The notes below the pieces were generated by a model. That model saw nothing but the letters and a program-made list of their open reading frames with translations. It had not been told where the DNA came from and made no database searches. This document shows, one piece after another, positions 1 to 8,701 of a stretch of 62,574 nt of DNA. A program made the position numbers and the translations under genes. The stretch is from Burkholderia sp. BCC1644 (GTDB taxonomy: Bacteria; Pseudomonadota; Gammaproteobacteria; Burkholderiales; Burkholderiaceae), in the NCBI RefSeq assembly GCF_902833225.1, contig NZ_CADFEI010000032.1, positions 1 to 62,574 on the forward strand. The letters run 5' to 3'. Position 1 is the stretch's first letter. Each line of letters begins with the position of its first letter.

Positions 1-453
1 ATCTTCGAAGGCGGCCAGAACATCGCGAACCTGAACCTCGCGCATGTGCAGAAGCGCATCGAGATCGCCAACTACGAGAAGGCGATCCAGTCGGCATTCC
101 GCGAAGTGTCGGACGGCCTGGCCGCGCGCGGCACGTACGACCAGCAGATCGCGGCGCTGGAGCGCAACGAGCACGCGCAGCAGCGACGTTTCGACCTGTC
201 GGACCTGCGCTACAAGAACGGCGTCGACAGCTACCTGTCGGTGCTGACCGCGCAGACGGATCTGTACTCCGCGCAGCAGACGCTGATCAGCGCGCGTCTG
301 GCACGCTGGACGAACCTGGTCGACCTGTACCGCGCACTGGGTGGCGGCTGGATCCAGCGCGCCGGCGAAACGCCGCGCGCGCCGGATGCGCCGGTCGACT
401 ACGACAAGGCGGCCGCTCCGGCGGCTGCGTCGGCAGTGGCGACGAACGGGTAA
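1..453 (+). CDS. RND efflux outer-membrane factor, NodT/OprM family (3' part only)
   Basis: The window opens inside this gene; the reading frame is open from base 1 and stops at 451-453. The 150 visible residues match the C-terminal part of the TolC/OprM/NodT family: a long amphipathic helix, then a segment with RYKNGVDSYLSVLTAQ, LYSAQQTL and the terminal LYRALGGGW signature. OprM-type proteins form trimeric outer-membrane channels for RND drug pumps. The pump genes would lie upstream, outside the window. A tail of about 35 residues rich in Ala and Pro follows GGGW. OpcM of the CeoAB-OpcM pump is one possible identity, but the visible part cannot settle this. A strong terminator follows. Confidence 0.88.
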   Translation: MFEGGQNIANLNLAHVQKRIEIANYEKAIQSAFREVSDGLAARGTYDQQIAALERNEHAQQRRFDLSDLRYKNGVDSYLSVLTAQTDLYSAQQTLISARLARWTNLVDLYRALGGGWIQRAGETPRAPDAPVDYDKAAAPAAASAVATNG

Positions 454-516
454 GCGCAAGGACGGGCACACGCGGGAAACCGTGCTTGTCCGTCGAACCT
501 GCCGTACGCATAAACG

Positions 517-552
517 AAACGCCACGGATGCAAATCCGTGGCGTTTTCTTTT
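517..552 (+). terminator. Rho-independent terminator after the efflux gene
   Basis: A perfect 13-bp stem (517-529 pairing with 534-546) closes on a GCAA tetraloop and runs into a T-rich stretch. It lies 64 bases after the efflux-protein stop codon. The stem core AACGCCACGG is the same as that of the terminator at 1304-1335. Confidence 0.88.
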
Positions 553-666
553 TGAGGGGCAATTCGAGCGGAAAGCCGCGCTACGTCAGCCCTGCTTCGC
601 CCACAGCGTGCGGCCGAAGAACGTGAGTGTGCGGCATCGTTCAACGCGCGCAGGTACACTCGCTGC

Positions 667-1230
667 ATGAAAACGACCCGGATCATCCTGCTCAACGGCG
701 TGGGCAGTTCAGGCAAGACGTCGCTCGCGCATGCGCTCCAGGCCCTGCTGGACAGCCCGTACCTGCACGTCCAGATGGATGCGTTTCTCGGCATGCTGCC
801 CGCGCGTTACCTGAATGACGCGGCGGGATTCACGTTTTCGTCGTTCGTCGAGGACGGCAGGAACGTGGTGTCGATAAGCAGCGGGCCCGTTGCCCGGCAA
901 GCGATGCAGGGGATGCGCCACGCGATCGTCGCGCTGGCGGAGCAGGGCAACAACCTGATCGTCGACGAGGTGCTGCTGGGCGACGAGAAGGCCGAGTATG
1001 CCCGTTTGCTGGCGCCGTTTACGGTCAGCATGGTCGGCGTCCACTGTCCGCTGGACGTTCTCGAGGAGCGGGAGCGGCAACGGGGCGATCGTCTCGCGGG
1101 GCTCGCGCGCTGGCAGTACGACAGGGTGCATGCGGGCGTCACCTACGATGTGAGCGTCGATACCAGCACGGCCACGCCGGAGGCCTGCGCGCGAAAGATC
1201 GTGCGGGCGCTGGCGTTGCACGCAAGCTGA
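667..1230 (+). CDS. Chloramphenicol phosphotransferase-like P-loop kinase (CPT family)
   Basis: The 187-residue protein starts with a P-loop, NGVGSSGKTS (residues 10-19), followed by an aspartate (VQMDAF, D38) where CPT-family enzymes carry their catalytic Asp. Streptomyces CPT, about the same length, phosphorylates the C3 hydroxyl of chloramphenicol using ATP. Most CPT-family members in proteobacteria have no tested substrate, so drug inactivation is inferred, not shown. The gene stands alone, with a near-identical terminator hairpin on each side. The Shine-Dalgarno before the ATG is weak (CAGGT). Other possibilities are a kinase of another small molecule or nucleoside. Confidence 0.8.
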   Translation: MKTTRIILLNGVGSSGKTSLAHALQALLDSPYLHVQMDAFLGMLPARYLNDAAGFTFSSFVEDGRNVVSISSGPVARQAMQGMRHAIVALAEQGNNLIVDEVLLGDEKAEYARLLAPFTVSMVGVHCPLDVLEERERQRGDRLAGLARWQYDRVHAGVTYDVSVDTSTATPEACARKIVRALALHAS

Positions 1231-1303
1231 CGCGCGGCGTCTCCCGGGAGCTCGTGCGTGGCGTCCGCCGCGTCATGACCGTGTTGGTCGAGCCAGGAAA
1301 AAA

Positions 1304-1335
1304 GCAAAACGCCACGGCATGCCGTGGCGTTTTGC
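1304..1335. terminator. Bidirectional terminator, perfect palindrome
   Basis: This is a 32-bp perfect palindrome (GCAAAACGCCACGGCA followed by its reverse complement). It lies between the rightward CPT-like gene and the leftward permease and has A/T runs on both sides, so it can serve both. Its arms share 11 bp (AAACGCCACGG) with the terminator at 517-552. Confidence 0.85.
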
Positions 1336-1370
1336 GTTACCGCTGCGCGCCGTCGTCCGGAGCGGGGCGA

Positions 1371-2747
1371 TCAGTGGTGCACGTCGGCGGGACGCCCGTC
1401 GAAGTCGTGTCCGGCGCGGCGGATGTCGCAGCGCGCATCCTTTTCGCCTTTCACGCCGTTGAACACGATGTTCAGGATCACGGCCGTGGCCGATGCCAGC
1501 AGGATGCCGCTGTGCAGGATCGGGGCGAGCGCGGGCGGCAGCTTCGAGAAGAAGTGCGGCGACACGACCGGCACGAGGCCCATGCCGACACTCACGGCGA
1601 CGATGAACAGGTTGTGCGAGTTGTTCACGAAATCGACCTTCGACAGCACCTTGATGCCGTTCGCGGCCACCATCCCGAACATCACGATGCCTGCACCGCC
1701 GAGCACGAACGGCGGCACCGATGCGACGACCTGTGCCATCTTCGGGAACAGGCCGAGCAGCACGAGGATCACGCCGCCCGTCGCACACACGAAGCGGCTC
1801 TTCACGCCCGTCACGCCGATCAGGCCGACGTTCTGCGAGAACGACGTATGCGGGAACGAGTTGAAGATGCCGCCGATCAGCGTACCGAGGCCGTCGACGC
1901 GCAGGCCGCGCACCAGGCGCTCCTGGTTGACCGGGCGATCGACCATGTCGCCCACCGCGAGAAACATGCCGGTCGATTCGATGAACGTGACGAACATCAC
2001 CGTGACCATCGTCACGATCGACAGCGGGTCGAAGTGCGGCAGGCCGAAGTGGAACGGCATCACGATGCCGACCCACGGTGCGTGTGCGACGCCGTCGGTA
2101 TTCACGCGGCCGATCGCGAACGCGATCGCGAAGCCGGCGACGATGCCGAGCAGCACCGAGATGTTCGCGATGAAGCCGCGGCCGAACTTGTTGATCAGCA
2201 GGATCAGCGTCAGCACGAGCAGCGACAGGCCGAGATAGACGGGGCTGCCGTACTCGGGGTTGCCGACGCCGCCGGCCGCCCAGTTGATGCCGACTTCCAT
2301 CAGCGACAGCCCGATCACCGCGATCACGGTGCCGACGACCACCGGCGGGAAGAACCGCAACAGCTTGCCGATCATCGGCGCGAGCACGATGCCGATGATG
2401 CCGGCCGCGATCGTCGATCCGAAGATGTCGAGAATGCCGAGGCCGGGGTTCGTGCCGATCGCGATCATCGGGCCGACTGCCGCGAACGTGCAGCCCATGA
2501 TGACGGGCAGGCGGATCCCGAAGATCCACAGGCCCAGCGTCTGAATCAGCGTGGCGATGCCGCACGAAAACAGATCGGCGCTGATCAGGAACGCGATCTG
2601 GTCTTTCGGCAGCTTGAGTGCGGCGCCAACGATAAGCGGCACGGCGACAGCGCCGGCGTACATGACGAGGACGTGTTGCAGGCCAAGCGTTACCAGCTTG
2701 CCGGTCGGCAGCACCTCATCGCACGGATGGACCGTGTTCGATTGCAT
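1371..2747 (-). CDS. Purine/xanthine permease, NCS2 (nucleobase:cation symporter-2) family
   Basis: This 458-residue integral membrane protein carries NCS2 hallmarks: an N-terminal LGLQHVLVMYAGAVAVPLI segment, the QTLG region around residue 65, and the central motif with ESTGMF in the transport domain. About 12-14 hydrophobic segments are visible. Family members import uracil, xanthine, uric acid or other purines with H+ or Na+; the xanthine/uric-acid branch fits best, but the substrate is inferred. I chose the ATG at 2747 because GGAG lies 9 bases upstream and the family homology begins soon after; a longer frame to 2813 has no ribosome site. The protein ends with a short polar tail. Confidence 0.88.
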   Translation of the reverse strand: MQSNTVHPCDEVLPTGKLVTLGLQHVLVMYAGAVAVPLIVGAALKLPKDQIAFLISADLFSCGIATLIQTLGLWIFGIRLPVIMGCTFAAVGPMIAIGTNPGLGILDIFGSTIAAGIIGIVLAPMIGKLLRFFPPVVVGTVIAVIGLSLMEVGINWAAGGVGNPEYGSPVYLGLSLLVLTLILLINKFGRGFIANISVLLGIVAGFAIAFAIGRVNTDGVAHAPWVGIVMPFHFGLPHFDPLSIVTMVTVMFVTFIESTGMFLAVGDMVDRPVNQERLVRGLRVDGLGTLIGGIFNSFPHTSFSQNVGLIGVTGVKSRFVCATGGVILVLLGLFPKMAQVVASVPPFVLGGAGIVMFGMVAANGIKVLSKVDFVNNSHNLFIVAVSVGMGLVPVVSPHFFSKLPPALAPILHSGILLASATAVILNIVFNGVKGEKDARCDIRRAGHDFDGRPADVHH

Positions 2748-3196
2748 CTGTCTCACTCCATGATCTTGTTTTCGGGGTGATACGAAGTTATGCGGAATGA
2801 ATCCACGCAACAAGAGCGCTGGGTACTATTCCGTTCTTTGCTGGTTCGATATGCCAATTCGGCATGGAACAGGGTGTCGATCATCGGGAAACGGCCGCGG
2901 GAGTGAGGTTCCCCGGTTTTATAGCCCTTCAAAAAAGCGCGGGCCCCCATGTCAAATATAGGCCGCTTTATGGTGTGTATCGGACGACGCGCATAGTGGC
3001 AAAAAGGACCGGTGAAAATTCGTGCCGGGTTAACCCGCGAGCGGCCGCTTTTGCGCGCAAGGTGCAGCCGGGTGAAACCGGGGCGCCGGTCGCGGTTCCG
3101 CTGCGTCGTTTTGCATCGTCCAGACCGCAAAAGCCGGGGCGTACATCGCTATCCCGTTATCATCGGCATCCGTTCATACGAATTCATCGCCCCGTC
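2748..3196. promoter_or_regulatory. 449-bp divergent intergenic region between permease and FGGY kinase
   Basis: No gene is supported here. The region must hold the promoters of both divergent genes. It contains a 5-5-5 inverted repeat, ATGCC-AATTC-GGCAT, at 2851-2865 about 105 bases upstream of the permease start. That could be a regulator site, but the match is short. No riboswitch consensus was recognised. Confidence 0.35.
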
Positions 3197-4678
3197 ATGC
3201 GCCTGCTCGGAATCGACCTCGGCACCGGCTCCGTCAAACTCGTCACGCTCGATGCCGATGGCGTCGAGCGGGCAGTCGCGAGCGAACCTTATGCGTTGTC
3301 GTCGCCGCACCCCGGCTGGGCCGAGATCGCGCCCGATACGTGGTGGCAGGCGCTCGTGCGCGCGGCGGCGCGGCTGCCGGCCGGCGAGCGCGCGCAGGTC
3401 GCCGCGATCGGTTTCTCGGGCCAGATGCACGGCGTCGTGCTGATCGACGCGGCCGGGCAGCCGGTGCGGCCCGCGCTGCTGTGGCCCGACACGCGCGCCG
3501 TGCGCGAAGCGGATGCGGTCAGCTGGACCGCCGCCGGATCGCCCGTTGCCGGATCGCCCGTTGCCGGATTACCCGTCGCCCCGAACCCCGTCGCGCCGGG
3601 CATGGCCGGCCCGCTGCTGCGCTGGCTGGCCGCGCACGAACCCGATGCGCTGCGCGCCGCGCGCTGGGCCGTGCAGCCGAAGGACTGGCTGCGCATCGCG
3701 CTCGGCGGCGACGTCGCGGCCGATCCGAGCGACGCGTGCGCGACCGCGCTGGCGACGCCCGACGGCGCGTGGGATGTCGCGTTGATCGACGCGTTTGGCT
3801 TGCCTGCCGACTGCTTTGCGCCGGTGCTTGCGTCGACCGCGCGCTGCGGCACGCTCGGCGCGCAGGCCGCCACGGCGCTCGGGCTGCCGGCCGGCGTGCC
3901 GCTCGCGACGGGTGCGGCCGACACGGCATGCGCGGCGCTCGGCAGCGGGCTGGTTGCCGCAGGCGACGCACTGCTGACGACCGGCAGCGGCGGCCAGATC
4001 GTCGTGCTCGCGGATGCGCTGCCGCCCGCGCGGCGCGGACTGCATCGCTATCGCACGGCGGCCGGCGGCGGCTACTACACGATGGCCGCGATGCAGAACG
4101 TCGGGCTCGCGCTCGAAGCCGTACGCGGCTGGCTTGGCTATGCGGGATGGGCCGATGCGTATGACGATGCGTTCGCGCAGCCGGCGTCCGACCGGCTGTG
4201 CTTCCTGCCGTACCTGACGGGCGAGCGTTCGCCGTGGATGAACCCCGATGCGCGCGGCGGCTGGCTCGGCCTCGGGCTCGGCGATACGCGCGGCGCGATG
4301 ATGCGCGCGGCGTTCGAAGGCGTCGCGTTCGCGCTGCGCGCGGGGCTCGATGCGATCCGCGATGCCGATCGTCGCGACCCGGTGACGACGCTGCGTCTCG
4401 CCGGCGGCGGCTCGGTCGATCCGCGCTGGCGCCAGTTGCTCGCCGACGCGCTCGGCGCGTCGCTGCACGCGATCGACTGCCCGAATGCCGCGACGCGCGG
4501 TGCCGCGCTGCTCGCGGGCGTCGCGATCGGGCACTGGCGGGAAGACGCATTGCGCGCGCTGGCGCCGGCCGCGTCGCCGGTCGCCGCGCCGCGCGACGAC
4601 CGCCTGCTGGCCGCGCGCCATGCGCGCTTCATCGATCTGTACGCACGCACGGATGCATGGTTCACGACGGGCGTTTAA
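3197..4678 (+). CDS. FGGY-family carbohydrate kinase, xylulokinase-like
   Basis: The 493-residue protein begins MRLLGIDLGTGSVKL, the FGGY/actin-fold phosphate loop. It also has the xylulokinase motif FSGQMHGVVL, the catalytic-Asp region TGAADTACAALGSG and the C-terminal AGGGSVDPRWRQLLAD. Xylulokinases phosphorylate D-xylulose to D-xylulose 5-phosphate. It is a paralogue of the kinase at 22141-23622. Unlike that one, it carries a short repetitive insert (three 5-residue A-G-S/L-P-V units, bases 3533-3577) near residue 115. I chose the ATG at 3197 because homology begins there; the open frame upstream to 2864 has no family similarity. No sugar genes adjoin it, so the true substrate is uncertain. 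Confidence 0.85.
   Translation: MRLLGIDLGTGSVKLVTLDADGVERAVASEPYALSSPHPGWAEIAPDTWWQALVRAAARLPAGERAQVAAIGFSGQMHGVVLIDAAGQPVRPALLWPDTRAVREADAVSWTAAGSPVAGSPVAGLPVAPNPVAPGMAGPLLRWLAAHEPDALRAARWAVQPKDWLRIALGGDVAADPSDACATALATPDGAWDVALIDAFGLPADCFAPVLASTARCGTLGAQAATALGLPAGVPLATGAADTACAALGSGLVAAGDALLTTGSGGQIVVLADALPPARRGLHRYRTAAGGGYYTMAAMQNVGLALEAVRGWLGYAGWADAYDDAFAQPASDRLCFLPYLTGERSPWMNPDARGGWLGLGLGDTRGAMMRAAFEGVAFALRAGLDAIRDADRRDPVTTLRLAGGGSVDPRWRQLLADALGASLHAIDCPNAATRGAALLAGVAIGHWREDALRALAPAASPVAAPRDDRLLAARHARFIDLYARTDAWFTTGV
3533..3577 (+). repeat. 15-bp in-frame tandem repeat in the FGGY kinase gene
   Basis: Three tandem 15-bp units (3533-3547, 3548-3562, 3563-3577) sit inside the kinase gene. 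The first two are identical (GCCGGATCGCCCGTT) and the third differs at four positions. Each adds five residues without shifting frame, giving A-G-S-P-V, A-G-S-P-V, A-G-L-P-V. A partial fourth protein unit follows. Confidence 0.85.
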
Positions 4679-4899
4679 ACTCGAACACTTGTTCTTTTGC
4701 GTCAGCGATGACGCATCGTGGCAAGCCGGCGACCGTTTCCCGCACGCGGTGCGTGACGGGAGCGGCCATCATGGCGAGCACGGGATTCTTTCTTCGTGTC
4801 GCGCGATGCCGCGCGGCACGGCTTCGACAGCTTTGCATGGAACCCGGCGGGCGCTGACGCGTTCGCCGGCCGACCTCACAGACACACAGGAGTGACACG

Positions 4900-6006
4900 A
4901 TGAAAACGAAAGCCGCGATTGCATGGAAGGCGGGTGCGCCGCTGACGATCGAGGAAGTCGATCTCGAAGGGCCGCGCGCAGGCGAAGTGCTGATCGAAGT
5001 GAAGGCGACGGGCATCTGCCACACTGACTACTACACGCTGTCGGGCGCCGATCCGGAAGGGATCTTCCCGGCGATCCTCGGCCATGAAGGCGCGGGCGTG
5101 GTGGTCGACGTCGGCCCCGGCGTCGGCACCTTGCGCAAGGGCGATCACGTGATTCCGCTCTACACGCCCGAGTGCCGCGAGTGCAAGTTCTGCCTGTCGC
5201 GCAAGACCAACCTGTGCCAGAAGATCCGCGCGACGCAGGGCAAGGGCCTGATGCCCGATGCAACGTCGCGCTTCTCGCTCGACGGCAAGCCGCTGTTCCA
5301 CTACATGGGTACGTCGACGTTCTCGAACTACATCGTCGTGCCGGAAATCGCGGTGGCGAAGGTGCGCGAGGACGCGCCGTTCGACAAGATCTGCTACATC
5401 GGCTGCGGCGTGACGACGGGCGTCGGCGCGGTCGTGTACTCGGCGAAGGTCGAGGCGGGCGCGAACGTCGTCGTGTTCGGTCTCGGCGGGATCGGCCTGA
5501 ACGTGATCCAGGGCGCGAAGATGGTCGGCGCGGACAAGATCATCGGCGTCGACATCAACCCGAAGCGCGTCGAGCTCGCGAAGAAGTTCGGGATGACGCA
5601 CTTCATCAACCCGAACGAAGTCGAGAACGTCGTCGACCACATCGTGCAGCTGACCGACGGCGGCGCCGACTACTCGTTCGAATGCGTCGGCAACGTGAAG
5701 CTGATGCGCCAGGCGCTCGAGTGCACGCACAAGGGCTGGGGCCAGTCGTTCATCATCGGCGTGGCGGCAGCGGGCGAGGAAATCAGCACGCGTCCGTTCC
5801 AGCTGGTGACGGGCCGCGAGTGGAAGGGCTCGGCATTCGGCGGCGCACGCGGCCGCACCGACGTGCCGAAGATCGTCGACTGGTACATGGAAGGCAAGAT
5901 CAACATCGACGACCTGATCACGCACACGCTGCCGCTCGAGCGGATCAACGAAGGCTTCGACCTGATGAAGGCCGGCGAGTCGATCCGCTCGGTCGTGCTG
6001 TACTGA
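4900..6006 (+). CDS. frmA: S-(hydroxymethyl)glutathione dehydrogenase / class III alcohol dehydrogenase
   Basis: This 368-residue zinc alcohol dehydrogenase oxidises S-hydroxymethylglutathione (formaldehyde plus glutathione) to S-formylglutathione with NAD+; the family also reduces S-nitrosoglutathione. Catalytic zinc ligands C40 and H62 (GHEGAG) and the structural-zinc cysteines C92, C95, C98 and C106 are present, as is the Rossmann motif GLGGIGLNV. Length is typical of class III enzymes. GGAG 6-9 bases before the ATG supports the start. The next gene, frmB, starts 16 bases after the stop and performs the next step, so the two form a formaldehyde-detoxification operon. No frmR repressor gene is adjacent. 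Confidence 0.96.
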   Translation: MKTKAAIAWKAGAPLTIEEVDLEGPRAGEVLIEVKATGICHTDYYTLSGADPEGIFPAILGHEGAGVVVDVGPGVGTLRKGDHVIPLYTPECRECKFCLSRKTNLCQKIRATQGKGLMPDATSRFSLDGKPLFHYMGTSTFSNYIVVPEIAVAKVREDAPFDKICYIGCGVTTGVGAVVYSAKVEAGANVVVFGLGGIGLNVIQGAKMVGADKIIGVDINPKRVELAKKFGMTHFINPNEVENVVDHIVQLTDGGADYSFECVGNVKLMRQALECTHKGWGQSFIIGVAAAGEEISTRPFQLVTGREWKGSAFGGARGRTDVPKIVDWYMEGKINIDDLITHTLPLERINEGFDLMKAGESIRSVVLY

Positions 6007-6022
6007 CCGGGAGCGCACCGTC

Positions 6023-6871
6023 ATGCTCGAACTCGTTTCCTCGCATGCGTGCCACGGCGGCGAGCAGCGTTTCTACCGTCACGATTCGGCGGCCATCGGC
6101 CTGCCGATGAAGTTCTCGGTGTACCTGCCGCCGCAGGCGGCGCACGGCCGCGTGCCGGCGCTGTTCTATCTTGCCGGGCTCACGTGTACCGACGAGACGT
6201 TCGCGATCAAGGGCGGCGCGCAGCAATACGCGGCGCAGCACGGCATCGCGCTCGTGATGCCCGACACGAGCCCGCGCGGCGCGGGCGTGCCGGGCGAGAC
6301 CGATGCGTGGGATTTCGGCGTCGGTGCGGGCTTCTACGTCGACGCGACCGAGGCGCCGTGGTCCGCGCATTACCGGATGGAGTCGTACGTGACGGGCGAG
6401 CTGCGCGAGCTCGTCGCGGCCGAGCTGCCGATCGACGGGGCGCGGCTCGGGATCTTCGGTCACTCGATGGGCGGGCATGGCGCGCTGACGCTCGCGCTGC
6501 GCCATCCGGGCCTGTACCGGTCGGTGTCGGCGTTCGCGCCGATCGCCGCGCCCACGCGCTGCCCGTGGGGCGAGAAGGCGTTCTCGGGCTACCTCGGCGA
6601 CGATCGCGACGCGTGGAAGGCGCACGACGCGAGCGAGCTCGTCGCGCGCGCCGACGCGCCGAAGTTCGCGGACGGCATCCTCGTCGACCAGGGGCTGGCC
6701 GATCAATTCCTCGCGAACCAGCTGAACCCCGACGTGTTCGAGGCCGCATGCGCGAAGGCCGGCCAGCCGCTGACGCTGCGCCGCCATTCCGGCTACGACC
6801 ACGGTTATTACTTCATCTCGACGTTCATCGCCGACCACCTCGCGCATCACGCGCGCGTGCTCGCACGATGA
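6023..6871 (+). CDS. frmB: S-formylglutathione hydrolase
   Basis: This 282-residue alpha/beta hydrolase of the esterase D family hydrolyses S-formylglutathione to formate and glutathione. The nucleophile elbow GHSMGGHGAL lies near residue 148, and the HSGYDHGYYFI stretch near the C-terminus carries the catalytic His. The N-terminal MKFSVYLPP, AGLTCTDE and DTSPRG motifs are those of the family. It is co-directional with frmA, 16 bases apart, and the operon ends at the terminator at 6927-6965. Confidence 0.95.
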   Translation: MLELVSSHACHGGEQRFYRHDSAAIGLPMKFSVYLPPQAAHGRVPALFYLAGLTCTDETFAIKGGAQQYAAQHGIALVMPDTSPRGAGVPGETDAWDFGVGAGFYVDATEAPWSAHYRMESYVTGELRELVAAELPIDGARLGIFGHSMGGHGALTLALRHPGLYRSVSAFAPIAAPTRCPWGEKAFSGYLGDDRDAWKAHDASELVARADAPKFADGILVDQGLADQFLANQLNPDVFEAACAKAGQPLTLRRHSGYDHGYYFISTFIADHLAHHARVLAR

Positions 6872-6926
6872 GCGGGAAGGGAAGCACGTAACGCACACGG
6901 CGCGCCGCACGATCGCGGGCGCATAA

Positions 6927-6965
6927 AAAAACGCCGGCGCTGCCCTCGGGCACGCCGGCGTTTTT
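6927..6965. terminator. Bidirectional terminator between frmB and znuB
   Basis: A 13-bp stem, AAAAACGCCGGCG (6927-6939) pairing with 6953-6965, carries an inner GCCC/GGGC mini-stem. It has A and T runs on opposite sides and lies between the convergent frmB and znuB. Confidence 0.87.
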
Positions 6966-7021
6966 CATTGGCATCGATCGTCGAGACGGGCGGCCGCGAT
7001 GCGGGCCGCGCGCAGCGGCGA

Positions 7022-7804
7022 TCAGTTGCGCCGCAACAGGCTTGCGCCGTACACGAGCGCCGACAGCGCGGTGATCCAGAAGCTCGTCGGCCAGTCGGTG
7101 TGATACGCGAGCACGATACCGGCCCACGCCTCGAACAGCGCGAACAGCGCGGCGAGCAGCACGCCGGTCGACAGCCGCGTCGTCACGTTCTGCGCGGCCG
7201 CAGCCGGCCCGACCAGCAGCGTGAACACGAGCAGCACGCCGACGATCTGCGTCGCCGCGGCCACCGCGAGCGCGCACACCGCGAGGAACAGCATCGACAC
7301 CGCGCGCAGCGACACGCCCTTGGCTTCGGCCAGCTCGGGCTGCAGCGACGCGAACAGCAGCGGCCGCGCGATCAGCGCGAGCGCGGCGAGGCTCACCGCG
7401 CCGATGCCCGCGAGCACCGCGAGCGTGTCGTGACTCACCGCGAGCACGTTGCCGAACAGCAGCGCGGTGACCTGCGTCGCGAACGACGTATAGAAATGCA
7501 GGAACAGCAGGCCGAAGCCGAGCGCACCCGACAGGATCACGCCGATCGCGACGTCGCGGCCCGCGAGCTTTTCGCCGAGCGCGCCCATCCCGATCCCGGC
7601 CGCGAGCGTGAAGCCGACCATGCCCCAGATCGGCGAGATGCCGAGCAGCACCGCACCCGTCGCGCCGGTGAAGCCGACGTGCGACAGCGCGTGGCCGGCG
7701 AAGGTCTGCCCGCGCAGCACCAGGAAGTAGCCGACGATGCCCGCGAGCACCGCGACGATCCCCGACGCCGCGAAGGCGTTGATCATGAAGTCGTATTCAA
7801 ACAT
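7022..7804 (-). CDS. znuB: Zinc ABC transporter permease
   Basis: This 260-residue ABC-3 family membrane permease has about eight hydrophobic segments and the family motif GQTFAGHALSHVGFTGA near residue 50. It forms the inner-membrane channel of the ZnuABC zinc importer. The chosen ATG at 7804 overlaps the last 8 bases of znuC, which suggests translational coupling. An in-frame ATG at 7861 would add 19 residues lying within znuC and without family similarity. It is the last gene of the zur-znuA-znuC-znuB operon. Confidence 0.92.
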   Translation of the reverse strand: MFEYDFMINAFAASGIVAVLAGIVGYFLVLRGQTFAGHALSHVGFTGATGAVLLGISPIWGMVGFTLAAGIGMGALGEKLAGRDVAIGVILSGALGFGLLFLHFYTSFATQVTALLFGNVLAVSHDTLAVLAGIGAVSLAALALIARPLLFASLQPELAEAKGVSLRAVSMLFLAVCALAVAAATQIVGVLLVFTLLVGPAAAAQNVTTRLSTGVLLAALFALFEAWAGIVLAYHTDWPTSFWITALSALVYGASLLRRN

Positions 7805-8687
7805 CGTGCGAATGCCCGGGATGAGCGTGTCCGTGGTGGTGATGGCCGTGGCCGCCGCCACCGCCGTGCGAGTGACCGTCGTCGTCCTCGTGTTCGTGGT
7901 CGTGCTTCTCGATCTCGACGTCGCCCGACATCACGAAGATCTTGCCGTTCACGCGCATCACGTCGATCGGCGATCCGTAGAGCCGCGACAGCACGGGCTT
8001 CGTGATCACTTCGTCGACGGTGCCGAGCGCCGCGACGCCGTTGCCGAGATACAGCACGCGGTCGAGTGCGTTCAGCAGCGGATTCAGTTCGTGCGCGGAG
8101 AACAGCACGGTGATGCCGAGCTCGCGCTGCACGTTGCGCACGAGTTCGACGACGCCGCGCTGGTGGTTCGGGTCGAGGCTGATCAGCGGCTCGTCGAGCA
8201 GCAGCAGCTTCGGATTGCCGAGCAGGCATTGCGCGAGCAGCAGGCGCTGGCGTTCGCCGCCCGACAGTTCGGACAGCGGCCGGCGCGCGAGGGTCGGGCC
8301 GCCGACGAGATCGAGCACGCGGTCGACGTCGCGGCGCGTGGCCGCGTTCGTGTGCGGCAGCCCCCAGCGGTGGCCGTCGGCGGCCATCGCGACGAAATCG
8401 TAGCCGCGCATCCGGCGGTTCGCGAGGCCGCTGCGAATCTGCGGCATGTAGCCGATCGACGGGTTGCCGCGCACGACCGGCACGCCGCCGACGGACAGCG
8501 AGCCGGCCGACACGGGCACGAGGCCGAGCACCGCGCGCATCAGTGTCGTCTTGCCCGCGCCGTTCGGCCCGAGCACGCCGACGAATTCGCCGGGTTCGAT
8601 CGAGAAGCTGACATCGCGCAGGATCGTGCGTCCGCCCAGTTCGAGCGTGACGCGATCGACGGCGAGTGCGTGGGGAGTGGCGGTCAT
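7797..8687 (-). CDS. znuC: Zinc ABC transporter ATP-binding protein with His-rich C-terminal tail
   Basis: The 296-residue ATPase carries Walker A GPNGAGKTT (residues 40-48), a Q-loop region YMPQIRSG, the ABC signature LSGGERQR, Walker B LLLLDEP and the H-loop SAHEL. It would energise zinc import through ZnuB. The last ~38 residues hold 14 histidines with Asp, Glu and Gly, a likely metal-binding tail. ZnuC of E. coli is shorter and lacks such a tail; in that species the His-rich loop is on ZnuA. The chosen ATG at 8687 precedes the ABC homology; the open frame further upstream lies inside znuA. Confidence 0.93.
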   Translation of the reverse strand: MTATPHALAVDRVTLELGGRTILRDVSFSIEPGEFVGVLGPNGAGKTTLMRAVLGLVPVSAGSLSVGGVPVVRGNPSIGYMPQIRSGLANRRMRGYDFVAMAADGHRWGLPHTNAATRRDVDRVLDLVGGPTLARRPLSELSGGERQRLLLAQCLLGNPKLLLLDEPLISLDPNHQRGVVELVRNVQRELGITVLFSAHELNPLLNALDRVLYLGNGVAALGTVDEVITKPVLSRLYGSPIDVMRVNGKIFVMSGDVEIEKHDHEHEDDDGHSHGGGGGHGHHHHGHAHPGHSHDV

Positions 8688-8701
8688 GTCGTTACGGTTG
8701 T

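Noticed and set aside
1254..2780. 508-codon plus-strand open frame opposite the permease
   Set aside because: The product is rich in His, Asp, Arg and Ala from the antisense reading of a membrane protein; the NCS2 protein on the minus strand is clearly real.
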